Part shown: piece by piece, positions 1 through 9,996 of the stretch
Layout: the number at the start of each line of letters is the position of its first letter
Position numbering within the stretch: the first letter of the stretch is position 1
Assembly (NCBI RefSeq): GCF_029633865.1
Contig: NC_079224.1
Span: 18,131,126-18,195,125 of the forward strand
Length of the DNA: 64,000 bases
Origin: Lampris incognitus
Taxonomy: Eukaryota > Chordata > Actinopteri > Lampriformes > Lampridae
Direction: 5' to 3'
Notes under the pieces: model-generated
What the model saw: only the letters and a program-made list of their open reading frames with translations
Told to the model about the DNA's origin: nothing
Database searches by the model: none
Translations under genes and position numbers: made by a program

Positions 1-525
1 AGGCGCGTCCCACGGGGAGGGTTCACAGATGGAGGACGGACATGGCGGAAACAGTTCTTATTTCCCGAACTATTTACAACTTTCTTTACACACTGCACGG
101 GCCCGTTCTCCGTCTGCCCTCTCCGCGTCAGGAGCCGCTCCGCCTTTCTCTCCCCTTGTCTCTCGCCTCCTAGCCTCACTCGCTAGCCTAAGCGGAAAAA
201 ACAGTAAGAGCGCCTCACCTCTCCCCGAGCGCTTTATTATTTCCACTTTCGTTTCAATCGTGATCGTTTTCCATTTCTTCGGCGCATCACCAGCCCTTGC
301 ACCAGATTTACACTTTGAAGCCACGATTACGAGGGTAAACACACGAAACATTTAAACGGCAACACAACGCACACAACAACGTCGACGCGATCCGACTTAA
401 AATGGCGACGACTGCGTGGCGTTGTTCTCCCTCGGGCCGATGAACCGCCTAAAACGCGCAGTGTTTTGAGCGTTGCACGTTGCGCAAAGTAGTCCGTCCG
501 TTCGTCAGTACGAACCATTGTGTGT
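1..525. promoter_or_regulatory. CpG-rich, promoter-like segment at window edge
   Basis: The first half kilobase is much richer in CpG than the AT-rich DNA that follows at 740-1490, and it has clusters of CG around 340-480. An AAAATGGCG motif near 400, resembling a YY1/start-site motif, supports a promoter reading. No convincing host exon is visible. A gene could begin here and run out of the window. It could instead be the GC-rich edge of an old transposon, since a CENP-B-like fragment lies inside it. Inference from base composition only. Confidence 0.35.
214..324 (-). pseudogene. CENP-B/Tigger-like N-terminal fragment
   Basis: On the minus strand about 37 codons read as a basic start followed by GDAPKKWKTITIETKVEIIK. 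This resembles the N-terminal DNA-binding helix-turn-helix of pogo/Tigger transposases and CENP-B-related proteins. The expected start codon position carries GTG. The similarity stops after an RGE motif, where the sequence turns into GC-rich DNA unrelated to that family; an AG/GTGAGG there could mimic a splice donor. Only the first part of the domain is present, with no catalytic domain, so I treat it as a transposon-derived fragment. Confidence 0.45.
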
Positions 526-526
526 A

Positions 527-706
527 ACGCCATCCATTATCCAAGCCGCCTTTTCCGTCCGATCGGGGTCGCGGGATGCTGGAGCCTATCCCAGCAGTCA
601 TTGGGCGGCAGGCGGGGAGACACCCCGGACAGGCCGCCAGTCCATCACACCTAGGGACAATTTAGTATGGCCGATTCACCTGACCTACCAGTCTTTGGAC
701 TGTAAC
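527..706 (-). repeat. 3' part of a tRNA-headed fish repeat (family A), reversed
   Basis: The segment starts with the reverse complement of a GGATAATGGATGG tail and continues with blocks shared with the fuller copy at 25173-25553: the ATGCTGGAGCCTATCCCAGC block, the CCGCCTGC/GGGAGACACC block and the AATTTAGT/GGTGAATTGGCC block. The tRNA-like head is missing, so it is truncated. Other tails of this family are at 14616-14670 and 56900-57045. Confidence 0.7.
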
Positions 707-739
707 TTAATGTAATGTAATTTGGACTTGTGTTTTGCG

Positions 740-1489
740 TGTAAGTCGATTTAAAAAAAAAAAAGGTTGTACGGGGGCCGGTTCGTAAGTACGGGGGTTT
801 GTATGGCGGGCGTTCGTAACAATACAGATAACAGTAGCTACAGGGAGTATTAGAGAAAAGGTAAAATAAAACAATCACAAAACACAAGCAGAAATAAAAT
901 TACAATTAAAAAACAAAACAAAACAACAACACTCAATACAGAAATTAAGAGAGAAAAATAAATAAACAAAAAAGTGAAGAGGCAATATTGCAAGCAAAGT
1001 TAAATCAGCTGGCAATGTTGTCCACAATGTTTCTCAAGAGATGAGATGTCTTTTAATGCTTTTTTTGTTTTTAGATACTCTACAGACAGAATCACAGAAT
1101 GTCTGTATTTCAACATAAAACAAGGTTATATATAGGAAGAAACTGAATCTGGCCTTGTGAATATGTTGTTTGCTCAAAAAAGGTCGTTGTCAGCTAAATG
1201 CGTTGCTAGTGTCACATATGACATCATCACAAAGGACATCGCAGATTCGTCAATTGTAGTCTGAAACGTCTTATTATACAATTAAAATACCAGTTTTCTT
1301 ATTAATAACCTTTCTGATTTCCATAAACAAGTTTTGTAAGCATGGGCATTCAAACATGATTTCTTACCTCTCAAATTCCACAGCTGGAACAAAGATATTA
1401 ATTTTGGTTTCCTTATGATAAAGACATCGACTAATTACATGAATAATTTTTGGAAACCTATCAAAACCATTCAATACATAATACGTATC
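740..1489. other. No gene seen; AT-rich unique-looking DNA
   Basis: Contains an A-rich stretch at about 745-765 and 880-975 and no supportable ORF, RNA gene or recognisable repeat. Confidence 0.5.
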
Positions 1490-3250
1490 AAGTCAAGTCA
1501 ATTTTATTTGTATAGCCCATCATCCCAAATTATAAATTTGCCTCAGGGGGCTTTATAGCAACAAAACATCCTGTCCTTAGACGCTCGCTTTGGATAGGAA
1601 CAATTCCCTAAAAAAAAAAAAGTTGGACAGACGTGCAATGGATGTTGTGTGTGCAGAATAAAATACAATTTACAGAATACATCATTGAAAGAGGATAACA
1701 GAATATATAATATAATGGAATTATGTGTAATTATGATGGAATATATAATGGAATTATAAGCTATATGAAGAATATGATGAGGAGGACACCAATCAGTGTC
1801 CAGATGCCACCGGAACAGCCTAAGATCTCAGCCACATGACCACCATGTAGACCTGACAGGAGGACAGACTACACATGCACACAGGGGAGACTCACATCAC
1901 ACCATTCACATACATGGGAGAAGAGACAAGAAAAAATCATTAGTCAAACATCGGAGTGAGAGAAGGATACAACATTGAAACAGGATAACAAAATTATATG
2001 GATTTATAATATATATAAAGAGTGTGATGAGGAGGATGTCAAGCAGTAACCAGGTGGTGACCACCATCACCATGGAGACCTGGGAGGACAGACTACACAT
2101 ATGCACATGGAGGAGACTCACATCACACCATTCACATACACAGGAAAAGAGAAAGGGGAAGATACTATCATTCAGAGAGAGAGGGAGAAAATATATGTAA
2201 GAGAAGAGAACAGTTTGCAATAGTCAATATTCTATTCTCTATTATCTCATCAGCAGAACAGTGCTGGCAAATTCATTGAGACAGAAACCTACTCACCATG
2301 CTGTATAGGTCATGAAGTACTCCATTAAAGGCAACTAATTGTAGCTTAAGGCAAAAAGGTGAGGTTCAATTTTGGATTTAAAGGACTCAACAGACTCTGA
2401 TTGTCTGATGGCAGCAGACAGGTTATTCCACAAGAACAGGGCCCGATAGTAAAAGGCCCTGCCGCCAGCTGACTTCTTTTTAACTTTGGGTACATAACAG
2501 GAGTCCTGTATTTTGAGAGTGGAGCGCTTGAGATGAAATGGACAGTTTAAGGAGATCAGACAGGTAAGATAGGGCAAGCCCATTTAGGATTTTATAAGTC
2601 AGCGGAAGCACCTTGAAGTCTGATCTAACATGGATAGGAAGCCAATGAAGGGAGCCAGAATTGGTGTAATATGTTCAAATTTTCTAGTTTTAGTTAGGAT
2701 TCTAGCTGCAGCATTCTGAACCATCTGAATACAAATGTACGTATGTTTTACAGTCTTTGCGTCAGCCACGGACAAGAAAGAACAAATTTTAGCGATGTTA
2801 CATAAGTGAAAAAGGGCAGTCTCAGTGATTTCTGTAATGTGGTTATCAAAAGAAAGGCTGGGATCAAGCATAACACCAAGATTTTTGGCTGCCACACTTT
2901 GTGAAATCACAGAGTTATCGATTGTTATTGTTATTTGATCAAATTAGTGTCTGTGTCTAGCAGGGCCAATGACCAGCATCTCAGTTTTTTCTTTTCCAAA
3001 TTTCAAAGCAGGACAGTTAGTGACATCCAGTTTTTCACAGCAGCCAAGCAGGCCTCTAAATTTGTAATTTGAGTACAATCAGTCCTTATAGGCACATACT
3101 GCTGAGTATCATTCACATAGCAATGGAAATTTATTCCATGACTGCATATAATTTGGCCAAGGGGTGAAACTGGCCAAGAGGCGAAGGTCTTAATTCTCTT
3201 CAGCGGTGTTTGATGAGGCAGTCTTGCTTTCTGACACAAGGTCAAGCACT
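1490..3250 (-). mobile_element. 5'-truncated L2-type LINE, decayed ORF2 and 3' UTR
   Basis: Reading the minus strand from 3250, remnants of an L2-clade reverse transcriptase appear in several frames: the active-site region reads HCYVNDTQ where the family has a YADD box, then ISQSVAAKNLGVMLDP, VQNAAARILT and FYYRALFLWNNLSAAI. ORF2 ends near 2335. A long 3' UTR follows and ends at about 1490-1610 with the familiar stem of fish L2 tails (GGGCTATACAAATAAAATTGACTTGACTTGA in reverse, given here in part). The 3' UTR holds two imperfect copies of a block of about 230 bp (near 1770-1990 and 2020-2230). Frameshifts and stops make it dead. The same family is present on the plus strand at 20160-21825. 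The 5' edge abuts a hAT fragment. Confidence 0.8.
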
Positions 3251-3940
3251 TAAGTTGAGTGCAGAAACAGGTGATGTATTTTCTTCTCTGCAGCTAGTTT
3301 GGGAGGCAACCACCTCATCTTGAAAAACGGGTGGGTTGCTGTAGCCAGGATGGCTTCATTGACTTCAGTCTTCAGCTGTAAGAAGCAATTGAACCTTTTC
3401 TCAAATCCAGCTATGGTGGCTTGCAAGATATGTGAGCAGTACCACAGGTCTGAAGCTTCCAGGTCATGCAGTTTAGCCTGAAAAGCAAAGAGGGTAGGTA
3501 TGAGCTCACCATAGTAGCATGAAATCCGACCTTAAACACAGGCAATTGCAATGGCAATGGGCTTGAGGACTCTGCAGTATTCCTCAAGGAAATCATGCTC
3601 TACCTCTTTGAATGCTGAAAGTTGCAAGGCAGGCATGATTTCAGGAAGCTTCTCCCAAAGAAATGTCAACTGACTCAAACAGTCATAAAGAGGATTCCAC
3701 CTACAAACGCAGGGTGTCTTCAGTTGCTGTTTGGTCAAACCATTTAGTAGTTCTACATATTTTAGTCTGCCAGAAGCATTCCATAATGCTGAACACTTTG
3801 CCGTTGATGATTCAGCCTGGAGAGAGTTGAATTTAGCATCAGTGGATGAAACCAAACTCAGTGTGTGAGTGGAATACCTGATGTGAGGTGGTAGAATGAT
3901 AGCATGCTCTGGCACTTCTTCTCCCGCTGGATATATCATT
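3250..3940 (-). pseudogene. hAT-superfamily transposase fragment
   Basis: The minus strand encodes about 135 residues in one frame (3939-3532) with LPPHIRYSTHTLSLVSSTDA, AKCSALWNASGR, TPCVCRWNPLYDCLSQL and FLEEYCRVLKPIAIAI. This order of motifs (RC/H-x-H-TL near a conserved domain start, then TRWNSLYD-like and EEYC-VMKPLA-like blocks) belongs to hAT transposases of fish. Downstream frames (3530-3250) carry decayed continuations such as a LHDLEA-like block. The catalytic triad cannot be completed and there are frame breaks, so it is non-functional. It is bounded by L2 sequence on one side and a possible solo LTR on the other. Confidence 0.7.
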
Positions 3941-3944
3941 ACAA

Positions 3945-4440
3945 AGGAACGATTATGTTTGATTATGTTTCTCTGTTATGTTCTCTGTGTTCCCTACCTC
4001 CCTTGTGTCTCCTCCTTCCTTGTCTGTCTTACTGTGTCTGTCAGTGTTTGTGTGGCGTGGATGTGGCTCACACTCTCTCCCGTGGCTCCTGCTTCACCTC
4101 CTCACCTGTCTGCAAGCTAATCATGAGCTTTCCAGGATAAGAACTCTGGCTCTCCTTACACTCACGATCAGATTGTTCAGCCTGTTTCTGGTGGATTCCC
4201 TTGTAGCCTCTGCCCTCCCACACTACGTCTGCCTGCCTGCCTGCTTCACCAGATCACTGGATTGCCAGCTCATCTGCTCAGTGTGGCCTCACCTTTCCAT
4301 ACCATTTCCTTAGTAAGCCTTTCCAACCAGCCAACTATCCACACCTTCACCAACCACTTTTCAAAGTCTACAATAAATCCTTCTCCAACCTAGTGTCTGT
4401 ATCTGCTTTTGGGTCCAAAGAAGACCAAACCGTGACAGTT
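3945..4440 (+). mobile_element. Possible solo LTR
   Basis: A pyrimidine-rich segment without ORF similarity ends with an AATAAA-type signal (CAATAAATCC at about 4371) followed 50-60 bp later by a GGGTCC...CGTGACA end, the usual 3' edge of fish Ty3-type LTRs. It interrupts the hAT fragment. I could not define an exact target-site duplication; GTTTG-like sequence occurs at both sides but does not line up cleanly with TG...CA ends. Confidence 0.4.
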
Positions 4441-4880
4441 TGTAATTTTTTTTATTTTATTCTAATTTTTTTCCATAAAATAGACCAAGTAAACATAATT
4501 TCAAGAATTTTTCAAGATTTTTTTTTTTGGGGTACATTTTAGGGTGTGTTACCTTAGAACAATACAGTAACATAATGGTAAGCAATGTAAAAGAGTTATT
4601 GTTTAAAATTTGAATAACATTTATTATACTTCTCATGGAAAATATTCAATCACCTCACCAGTAAAAAAATCCATGCCATTTGAAATCGAAAAACATTAAA
4701 AATGAACTCTTTTTATACGTTTGTCTGAATGTTACCCTCAGAGAACATTGTACCATTGTGGAACAGCCTATAGAAATGAATGCGTTAAAGAGATTAAGCA
4801 TATTCCAGCAAAACTTTATAGCAACAATCTATCAAACCAAACTATCACAACCCACTTTAAAATAAGATAGTGTGTCACAC
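4441..4880. other. No gene seen; AT-rich DNA
   Basis: Poly-T and A/T runs only. No ORF or repeat I can name. Confidence 0.5.
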
Positions 4881-4881
4881 T

Positions 4882-5690
4882 TCAGTGTTTGATCATTTGT
4901 GTTATATTTAAATGCTCGTTTTCAGTGGTATGTGTCCTTCCTGACACATGTTGCCACCATCTGTTGTGCTCCTGCCATCTTTGGAAATTCATGAAGCAGT
5001 TCTCAACTGTGAGGCACAGGTAAGTGGCACACTTTGAACACTGCACTTTCACTATACCCTTACAGCCAGGGTATTCGCACCAACCCCTGTTCTCCACCCA
5101 AACAGTGTTGTCCTGACACACAGTTGTTGATGGCACTGGTGCGGCATGACCTCTGTCAGTACTGAACCACAGGTTTGGACTCAAAACGCAGACTCAGTTC
5201 ACAAAAAATCAGTCCTTTTAATCTGAAACAGGTCGGTACACAGGTGGTCAGATAACAAGGCAACAGTGTCCAAATCGGCAGGGGAAAGGCAAGGTCGAAT
5301 AGGCAAAAAACAGGTCAGGAAACTATAGGGCTCAAGAAACTTACACTAGGGAAAAAATGCTGGAACGCTCTCACCTGGAACAAGACAAACTGGCACAGAA
5401 GGAAGGGAACACTAAGTGGGGGGAGAGAGACAATGAGACACAGGTGCAACACATTAGGGCAGGGCAGGTTATCACACAGGAGGGAGACACGTGAGGGCAG
5501 GAAGTAAAGGACCTGAAACGAGACAAGAGGTGAGTAACAAAATCAAACAGGAAGTACAAGACAAAGAACACTGGGAGAAACAAAAGATAATTTAACTATC
5601 CAGACGGGGCGTGACAACCTCTGCGTTTTCTCTCATCCAGGTCTCCCTCAACATTCCGCGATGGTCTCCCCCTGCTCTTGAAGACTTTCT
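4882..5690 (-). pseudogene. piggyBac-type transposase, C-terminal part (split by an LTR)
   Basis: Two blocks on the minus strand belong together. Positions 5690-5617 read KSRGRPSRNVEGDLDERKRR, and 5153-4882 continue with RGHAAPVPSTT and then a Cys-rich tail: WCEYPGCKG, VQCSKCATYLCL, NCFMNF. Such a C-terminal zinc-binding Cys motif after a basic SRGRPS linker is typical of piggyBac/PGBD transposases. The two blocks are separated by a 463-bp solo LTR with a 5-bp duplication. The N-terminal and core parts of the same gene lie 4.3 kb upstream on the same strand (9997-11222), separated by a nested LINE block. One decayed gene copy split by insertions is the simplest reading. Confidence 0.75.
5154..5616 (-). 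mobile_element. Solo LTR with 5-bp target-site duplication
   Basis: Read on the minus strand the segment begins TGTCACGCCCCG and ends GTACTGACA, i.e. TG...CA. It is flanked by ACCTC on both sides in plus orientation (5149-5153 and 5617-5621). It contains an ATTAAAAGG polyadenylation-like signal and a GAGTCCAAAC end, as in fish Ty3/gypsy LTRs. No internal retroviral-type sequence is attached, so it is a solo LTR left by recombination. It interrupts a piggyBac reading frame. Confidence 0.75.
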
Positions 5691-6285
5691 ACTCCATGCA
5701 AAGGCAACTTGCAACTTCAGCCTTGAATTTCAGCAAGCTGTACACATGGACACATAATATGGACAATAATATCGTGAGTGGGTTGTTGACAAATGACATA
5801 AGTGACCATCTACCAGTTTTCGTGATCTATGGATGTGATTATATTAAGGCTAAAGGAGACAATACAATCCAACATAGAAGAGTTAGAACAGAGGAAGCCT
5901 TAGGTGCATTTAAATATGATTTATTAATGCAAGACCGGAGCATAGTACATGAGGAAAAGAACATTGCCAGAGCCTATGACACATTTCTCAGTATATTTTT
6001 TAACACTATATGAAAAAAACTGCCCCATAAAACAATACAACAGGAAGCAGAACTATGAGAACAAACCGTGGATTACAAAAGGACTGCAAAATGCCTGTAA
6101 AAAAAGAAGAAAGAAGAATGCTCTTTATAGACAGTTCTTGAAATATAGAACAGTGGAGGCAGAAAATAGATACAAAAGATATAAAAATAAGTTAAATAAT
6201 ATTCTAAGGTTGAGCAAGAGGGAACATTATAACAAGAAATTAGAGGATAACAAACATAACATCAAGGGGACATGGAAAGTATTAC
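5690..6285 (+). mobile_element. CR1/L2-like LINE, 5' fragment (endonuclease end)
   Basis: The plus strand carries the end of an apurinic-type endonuclease domain (SGLLTNDISDHLPVFVIYG, with the SDHLP motif) followed, after a frame shift, by the linker region: YENKPWITKGLQNACKKR, KNALYRQFLK, RYKRYKNKLNNILR. This is the usual layout between endonuclease and reverse transcriptase in Jockey-superfamily LINEs. The sequence stops abruptly at the (TAC)n tail of an RTE LINE inserted in reverse. The RT part resumes at 8098. Confidence 0.75.
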
Positions 6286-6309
6286 TACTACTACTTTCGG
6301 CTGTTCCCG

Positions 6310-6834
6310 TTAGGGGTTGCCACAGCAGATCATCCGTTTCCATTTCTTCCTGTCTGCTGCGTCTTCCTCTGTCACACCAGCCACCTGCATGTCTTCCCTC
6401 ACCACATCCATAAACCTCCTCTTTGGCCTTCCTCTTTTCCTCGTCCCTGGCAGCTCCATATTCAGTATCCTTCTCCCAATATACCCAGCATCTCTCCTCC
6501 ACACATGTCCAAGCCATCTCAATCTTACCTCTCTTGCTTTGACTCCAAACCATCCAACCTGAGCGGTCCCTCTAATATAATCGTTCCTAATCCTGTCCTT
6601 CTTCGTTACTCCCAGTGAAAATCTTAGCATCTTCAACTCTGCCACCTCCAGCTCCGCCTCCTGTCTTTTCGTCAGTGCCACTGTCTCCAAACCATATAAC
6701 ATAGCTTGTCTAAAAACCATCTTGTAAACCTTCCCTTTGACTCTTGCTGGTACCCTTCTGTCGCAAATCACTCCTGACACTCTTCTCCACCCACTCCACC
6801 CTGCCTGCACTCTCTTCTTCACCTCTCTATGCAC
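6310..6834 (-). pseudogene. RTE ORF2 C-terminal fragment
   Basis: A 174-codon open frame continues the RTE polyprotein in a different frame after one frameshift: RRVSGVICDRRVPARVKGKV, MLYGLETVALTKRQEAEL, ELKMLRFSLGVTKKDRIRN, RLRWLGHVWRRD and a basic end with GTRKRGRPKRRFMD. This tail after the RT domain, with the R-WLGHV motif, is standard for RTE LINEs. It ends just before the element's 3' terminus. Confidence 0.85.
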
Positions 6835-7784
6835 TCCCCGTTACTTTGAACAGTTGACCCCAAGTATTTAAACTGAAATGCCTTTGTCACCTCCACTCCT
6901 TGCATCCTGACCATTCCACTGTCCTCCCTCTCATTCACGCATAGGTATTCCGTCTTGCTCCTACTGACTTTCATTCCTCTTCTCTCCAGTGCATACCTCC
7001 ATCTCTCCAGGCTCTCCTCAACCTGCACCCTACTTTTGCTACAGATCACAGTGTCATCCGTGAACATCATAGCCCATGGAGACTCCTGCCTGATCTTTTC
7101 CGTCAACCTGTCCATCACCATTGCAAACAAGAAAGGGCTCAGAGCCGATCCTTGATGTAATCCAACCTCCACCTTGAACCCATCTGTCATTCCAACCGTA
7201 CACCTCACTATTGTTACACTTCCCTCATACGTATCCTGCACCACTCCTACATACTTCTCTGCAACTCCTGACTTCCTCATACAATACCACACCTCCTCTC
7301 TCGGCACCCTGTCGTATGCTTTCTCTAAATCTACAAAGACATAATGCAACTCTTTCTGGCCTTCTCTATACTTCTCAATCAACATTCTCAAAGCAAACAT
7401 CGCATCTGTGGTGCTCTTTCGTGGCATGAAACCATACTGCTGCTCGCTGATCATCACCTCTCCTCTTAACCTAGCTTCTATTACTCTCTCCCAAATCTTC
7501 ACGCTGTGGCTGATCAGCTTTATAGCTTTGTAGTTGTTACAGTTCTGCACATCGCCCTTGTTCTTGAAAATCGGTACCAGTGTGCTTCTTCTCCTCTCCT
7601 CAGGCATCCTCTCACTTTCCAAGATTGTGTTAAACAATCTAGTTAAAAACTCCACTGCCATCTCTCCTAAACATCTCCATGCCTCCACAGGTATGTCATC
7701 AGAACCAACTGCCTTTCCACTCTTCATCCTCTTCATAGCTGCCCTCACTTCCTCCTTGTTAATCCACTGAACTTCCTGATTCAC
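6819..7784 (-). pseudogene. RTE reverse transcriptase fragment
   Basis: A 321-codon open frame covers most of the RT domain: MKSGKAVGSDDIPVEAW, IFKNKGDVQNCNNYKAIKL, FMPRKSTTDAMFALR, FVDLEKAYDRVPREEVWY, GLHQGSALSPFLFAMVMD. The metal-binding box reads FTDD, one residue from the FADD/YADD norm. The order and wording are those of the RTE clade. The frame breaks near 6820-6834, where the C-terminal part continues in another frame, so the protein would not be made whole. Confidence 0.85.
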
Positions 7785-8097
7785 TATCGCTACATCATCC
7801 AGCCTTCTCTCTCTCTCATTTTATTCATTCATCAGCCCCTCAAAGTACTCCTTCCACCTTCTTAGCACACTCTCCTCGCTTGTCAGCACATTTCCATCTC
7901 TATCCTTGATCGCCCTAACTTGCTGCACATCCTTAGCAGCTCGGTCCCTCTGTCTAGCCAATCAGTACAAGTCCTTTTCTCCTTCCTTAGTGTCTAACCT
8001 GTCATACAACTCACCATACGCCTTTGCCTTTACCACCTCTCTCTTTGCTTTACGCTGCATCTCCTTGTACTAACCTACATCCGCAACCTCTCTTTCA

Positions 8098-9996
8098 AAA
8101 CGGTACATTTCCATACAAAATGAAAGTGTACAAAGTCATCCCACTTTATAAAGAAGGCGATAGACATCAGTTTTCCAATTACAGGCCTGTATCACTACTT
8201 TCACTGTTTTCTAAGATTTTGGAAAAACTCTGCTGAAAGGCTGCATAAATTTACTGAGAAACACAAACTGTTGTCAGACAGTCAGTACGGGTTCCGATCA
8301 AACAGATCAACATCTATGGAGCTAATGGAAGATATAACTAGCTGTATTGATAACAAGAAGTATGCAGTGGGTATATTTATAGATTTGAAAAAAAGCCTTT
8401 GATACAATTGACCATGAAATACTACTCAATAAAATGATCAATTACGGTATCAGAGGGGTGGGACTAAATTGGCTGAAAAGTTATATGGGAAACAGACAAG
8501 AATTTGCACAGATAGGTGATAACAAATCAAAATGCATGGATATTACTTGTGGTGTCCTCCAGGGGTCAGTATTAGGCCCTAACTTATTCATTTTGTATAT
8601 CAACGACATATGTAAGGTATCGAATCTATTGAACTTCATTCTATTTGCACATGACAAAACAATTTTATGTTCTGGGGAGAACTTACAGGAGCTTTTGGGG
8701 TTGATAACAGCTGAGATGAAAAAGTTAAAAATGTGCTTTGACAGAAACAAATTATCATTAAATCTGAACAAAACTAAGTTTGTTATTCGGAAATCGCAAA
8801 ATAGGCAAATTAGAAATAATGATCGACAATATGAACATTGAAAGCGTATATGAGAATACATTTATGGGTATGGTTCTTGACCACAAGATCTGCTGGAAAC
8901 CTCATATACGATTTGTGAGGACAAAAATGGCAAGCATTGGAGTGCTGGGAAAGACGAGGCACATTCTGAATCATAAAACTTTGTATTTACTGTATTGTTC
9001 ACTTGTATTGCCATATTTGAATTATGGATTGGAGGTATGGGGGAATACTTACAAAAGCAACCTACAACCGCTATTTGTATTGTAAAAAAGCACTATAAGG
9101 ATAGTGAACAATGTAGGATATCGGGAACACACCAACAAACTGTTTTTAAATTCAAGGGCCATGACGTTTGTGGACCTTGTAGAATACAAGACTGCACAAA
9201 TGTTGCACAAAGCAAGACATAATCGACTTCCTGGCAACATACAACAACTGTTCTGAGATAGAGAGGGTGGGTATAATTTAAGAGGAATGTTGAAATTTAA
9301 AAAACAAAGTATTCACACCACTTGCAAAAGCATGTGTATTTCATACTGTGGAGTTAGCCTGTGGAATGGTTTAGATCAAGAACTCAAGGAAAGCACAAGT
9401 GTAAATCATTTCAATAAAGGTACCAAAAATGGTTTTAAAGAGGTATATGGATGAGGAGGAGGCCTTGCTTCTCTCATGACAATGATACCTTTGTGGATGC
9501 TGTTATTGTTTTTCCTCATTATTGTTTTTATCGTTGGGGATTTTTTTTCCAGTATTTTATTGCTGTCACTGTTCTTTGTTTAATGGGACACCGTTATTAT
9601 TGCTTTTTTTATCTGGGTTTCTTTTTTGCTTGTTTTCAGTATTTTTATTGCTTTAATTCCTTTGCTTACGCACGCACGCACACACAAACACACACAAGTT
9701 AATTTAATTTTTTCCACTATTTTTCTTATTTTAATTTCCATCATTACTATTGTTTTTTTGTTTTTGTTTTTGGACTCATTGACAAGGTAAGTCATTGAGT
9801 AAGGCATACTCAGGTGTGTAAAAATTTTTTTATTAATGAGATTGTATAGATAAAGCATCAGAGAGGAGGCAGGATATTGAAAGTAGAAACTTTCTCCTGC
9901 TCCTTTTCGAACATGTAATGTTTGTTTGTTTTCTATGTTTAAAATAATTACATTTTGCTTTCTATGTTTGAAATAAAGACCTACCTATCTACCTAC
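8098..9996 (+). mobile_element. CR1/L2-like LINE, 3' fragment (RT and 3' UTR)
   Basis: Continuation of the LINE at 5690-6285. Blocks in successive frames: KVYKVIPLYKEGDRHQFSNY, RPVSLLSLFSKILEKL, SQYGFRSNRSTSMELM, a FIDLKKAFDTIDHEILLNKM-like block broken by one base, GVLQGSVLGPNLFILYINDI, LFAHDKTILCSG (a degenerate FADD box) and LSLNLNKTKFVI, then IRFVRTKMASIGVLGKTRHI. Coding similarity ends near 9240. The 3' UTR runs to a CTACCTATCTACCTAC microsatellite tail at about 9996, where piggyBac coding sequence resumes on the other strand. Frameshifts and stops show it is inactive. Confidence 0.8.

Larger units (their letters stand above)
6286..8097 (-). mobile_element. RTE-clade LINE, 5'-truncated, nested insertion
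   Basis: Starts on its 3' side with a (TAG)n-type microsatellite tail and a GGCAACCCCTAACGGGAACA-type terminus, the usual 3' end of fish RTE elements. Upstream lie reverse-transcriptase and C-terminal coding segments (next two entries). From 7785 to 8097 the frame decays, with recognisable pieces such as DRAAKDVQQVRAIKDRDG. The endonuclease is missing, so it is a 5'-truncated insertion. It interrupts a plus-strand LINE at 6285/8098. Roughly 150 codons of the host LINE between the two flanks are not present, so the insertion came with a deletion or the loss is older. Confidence 0.8.
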
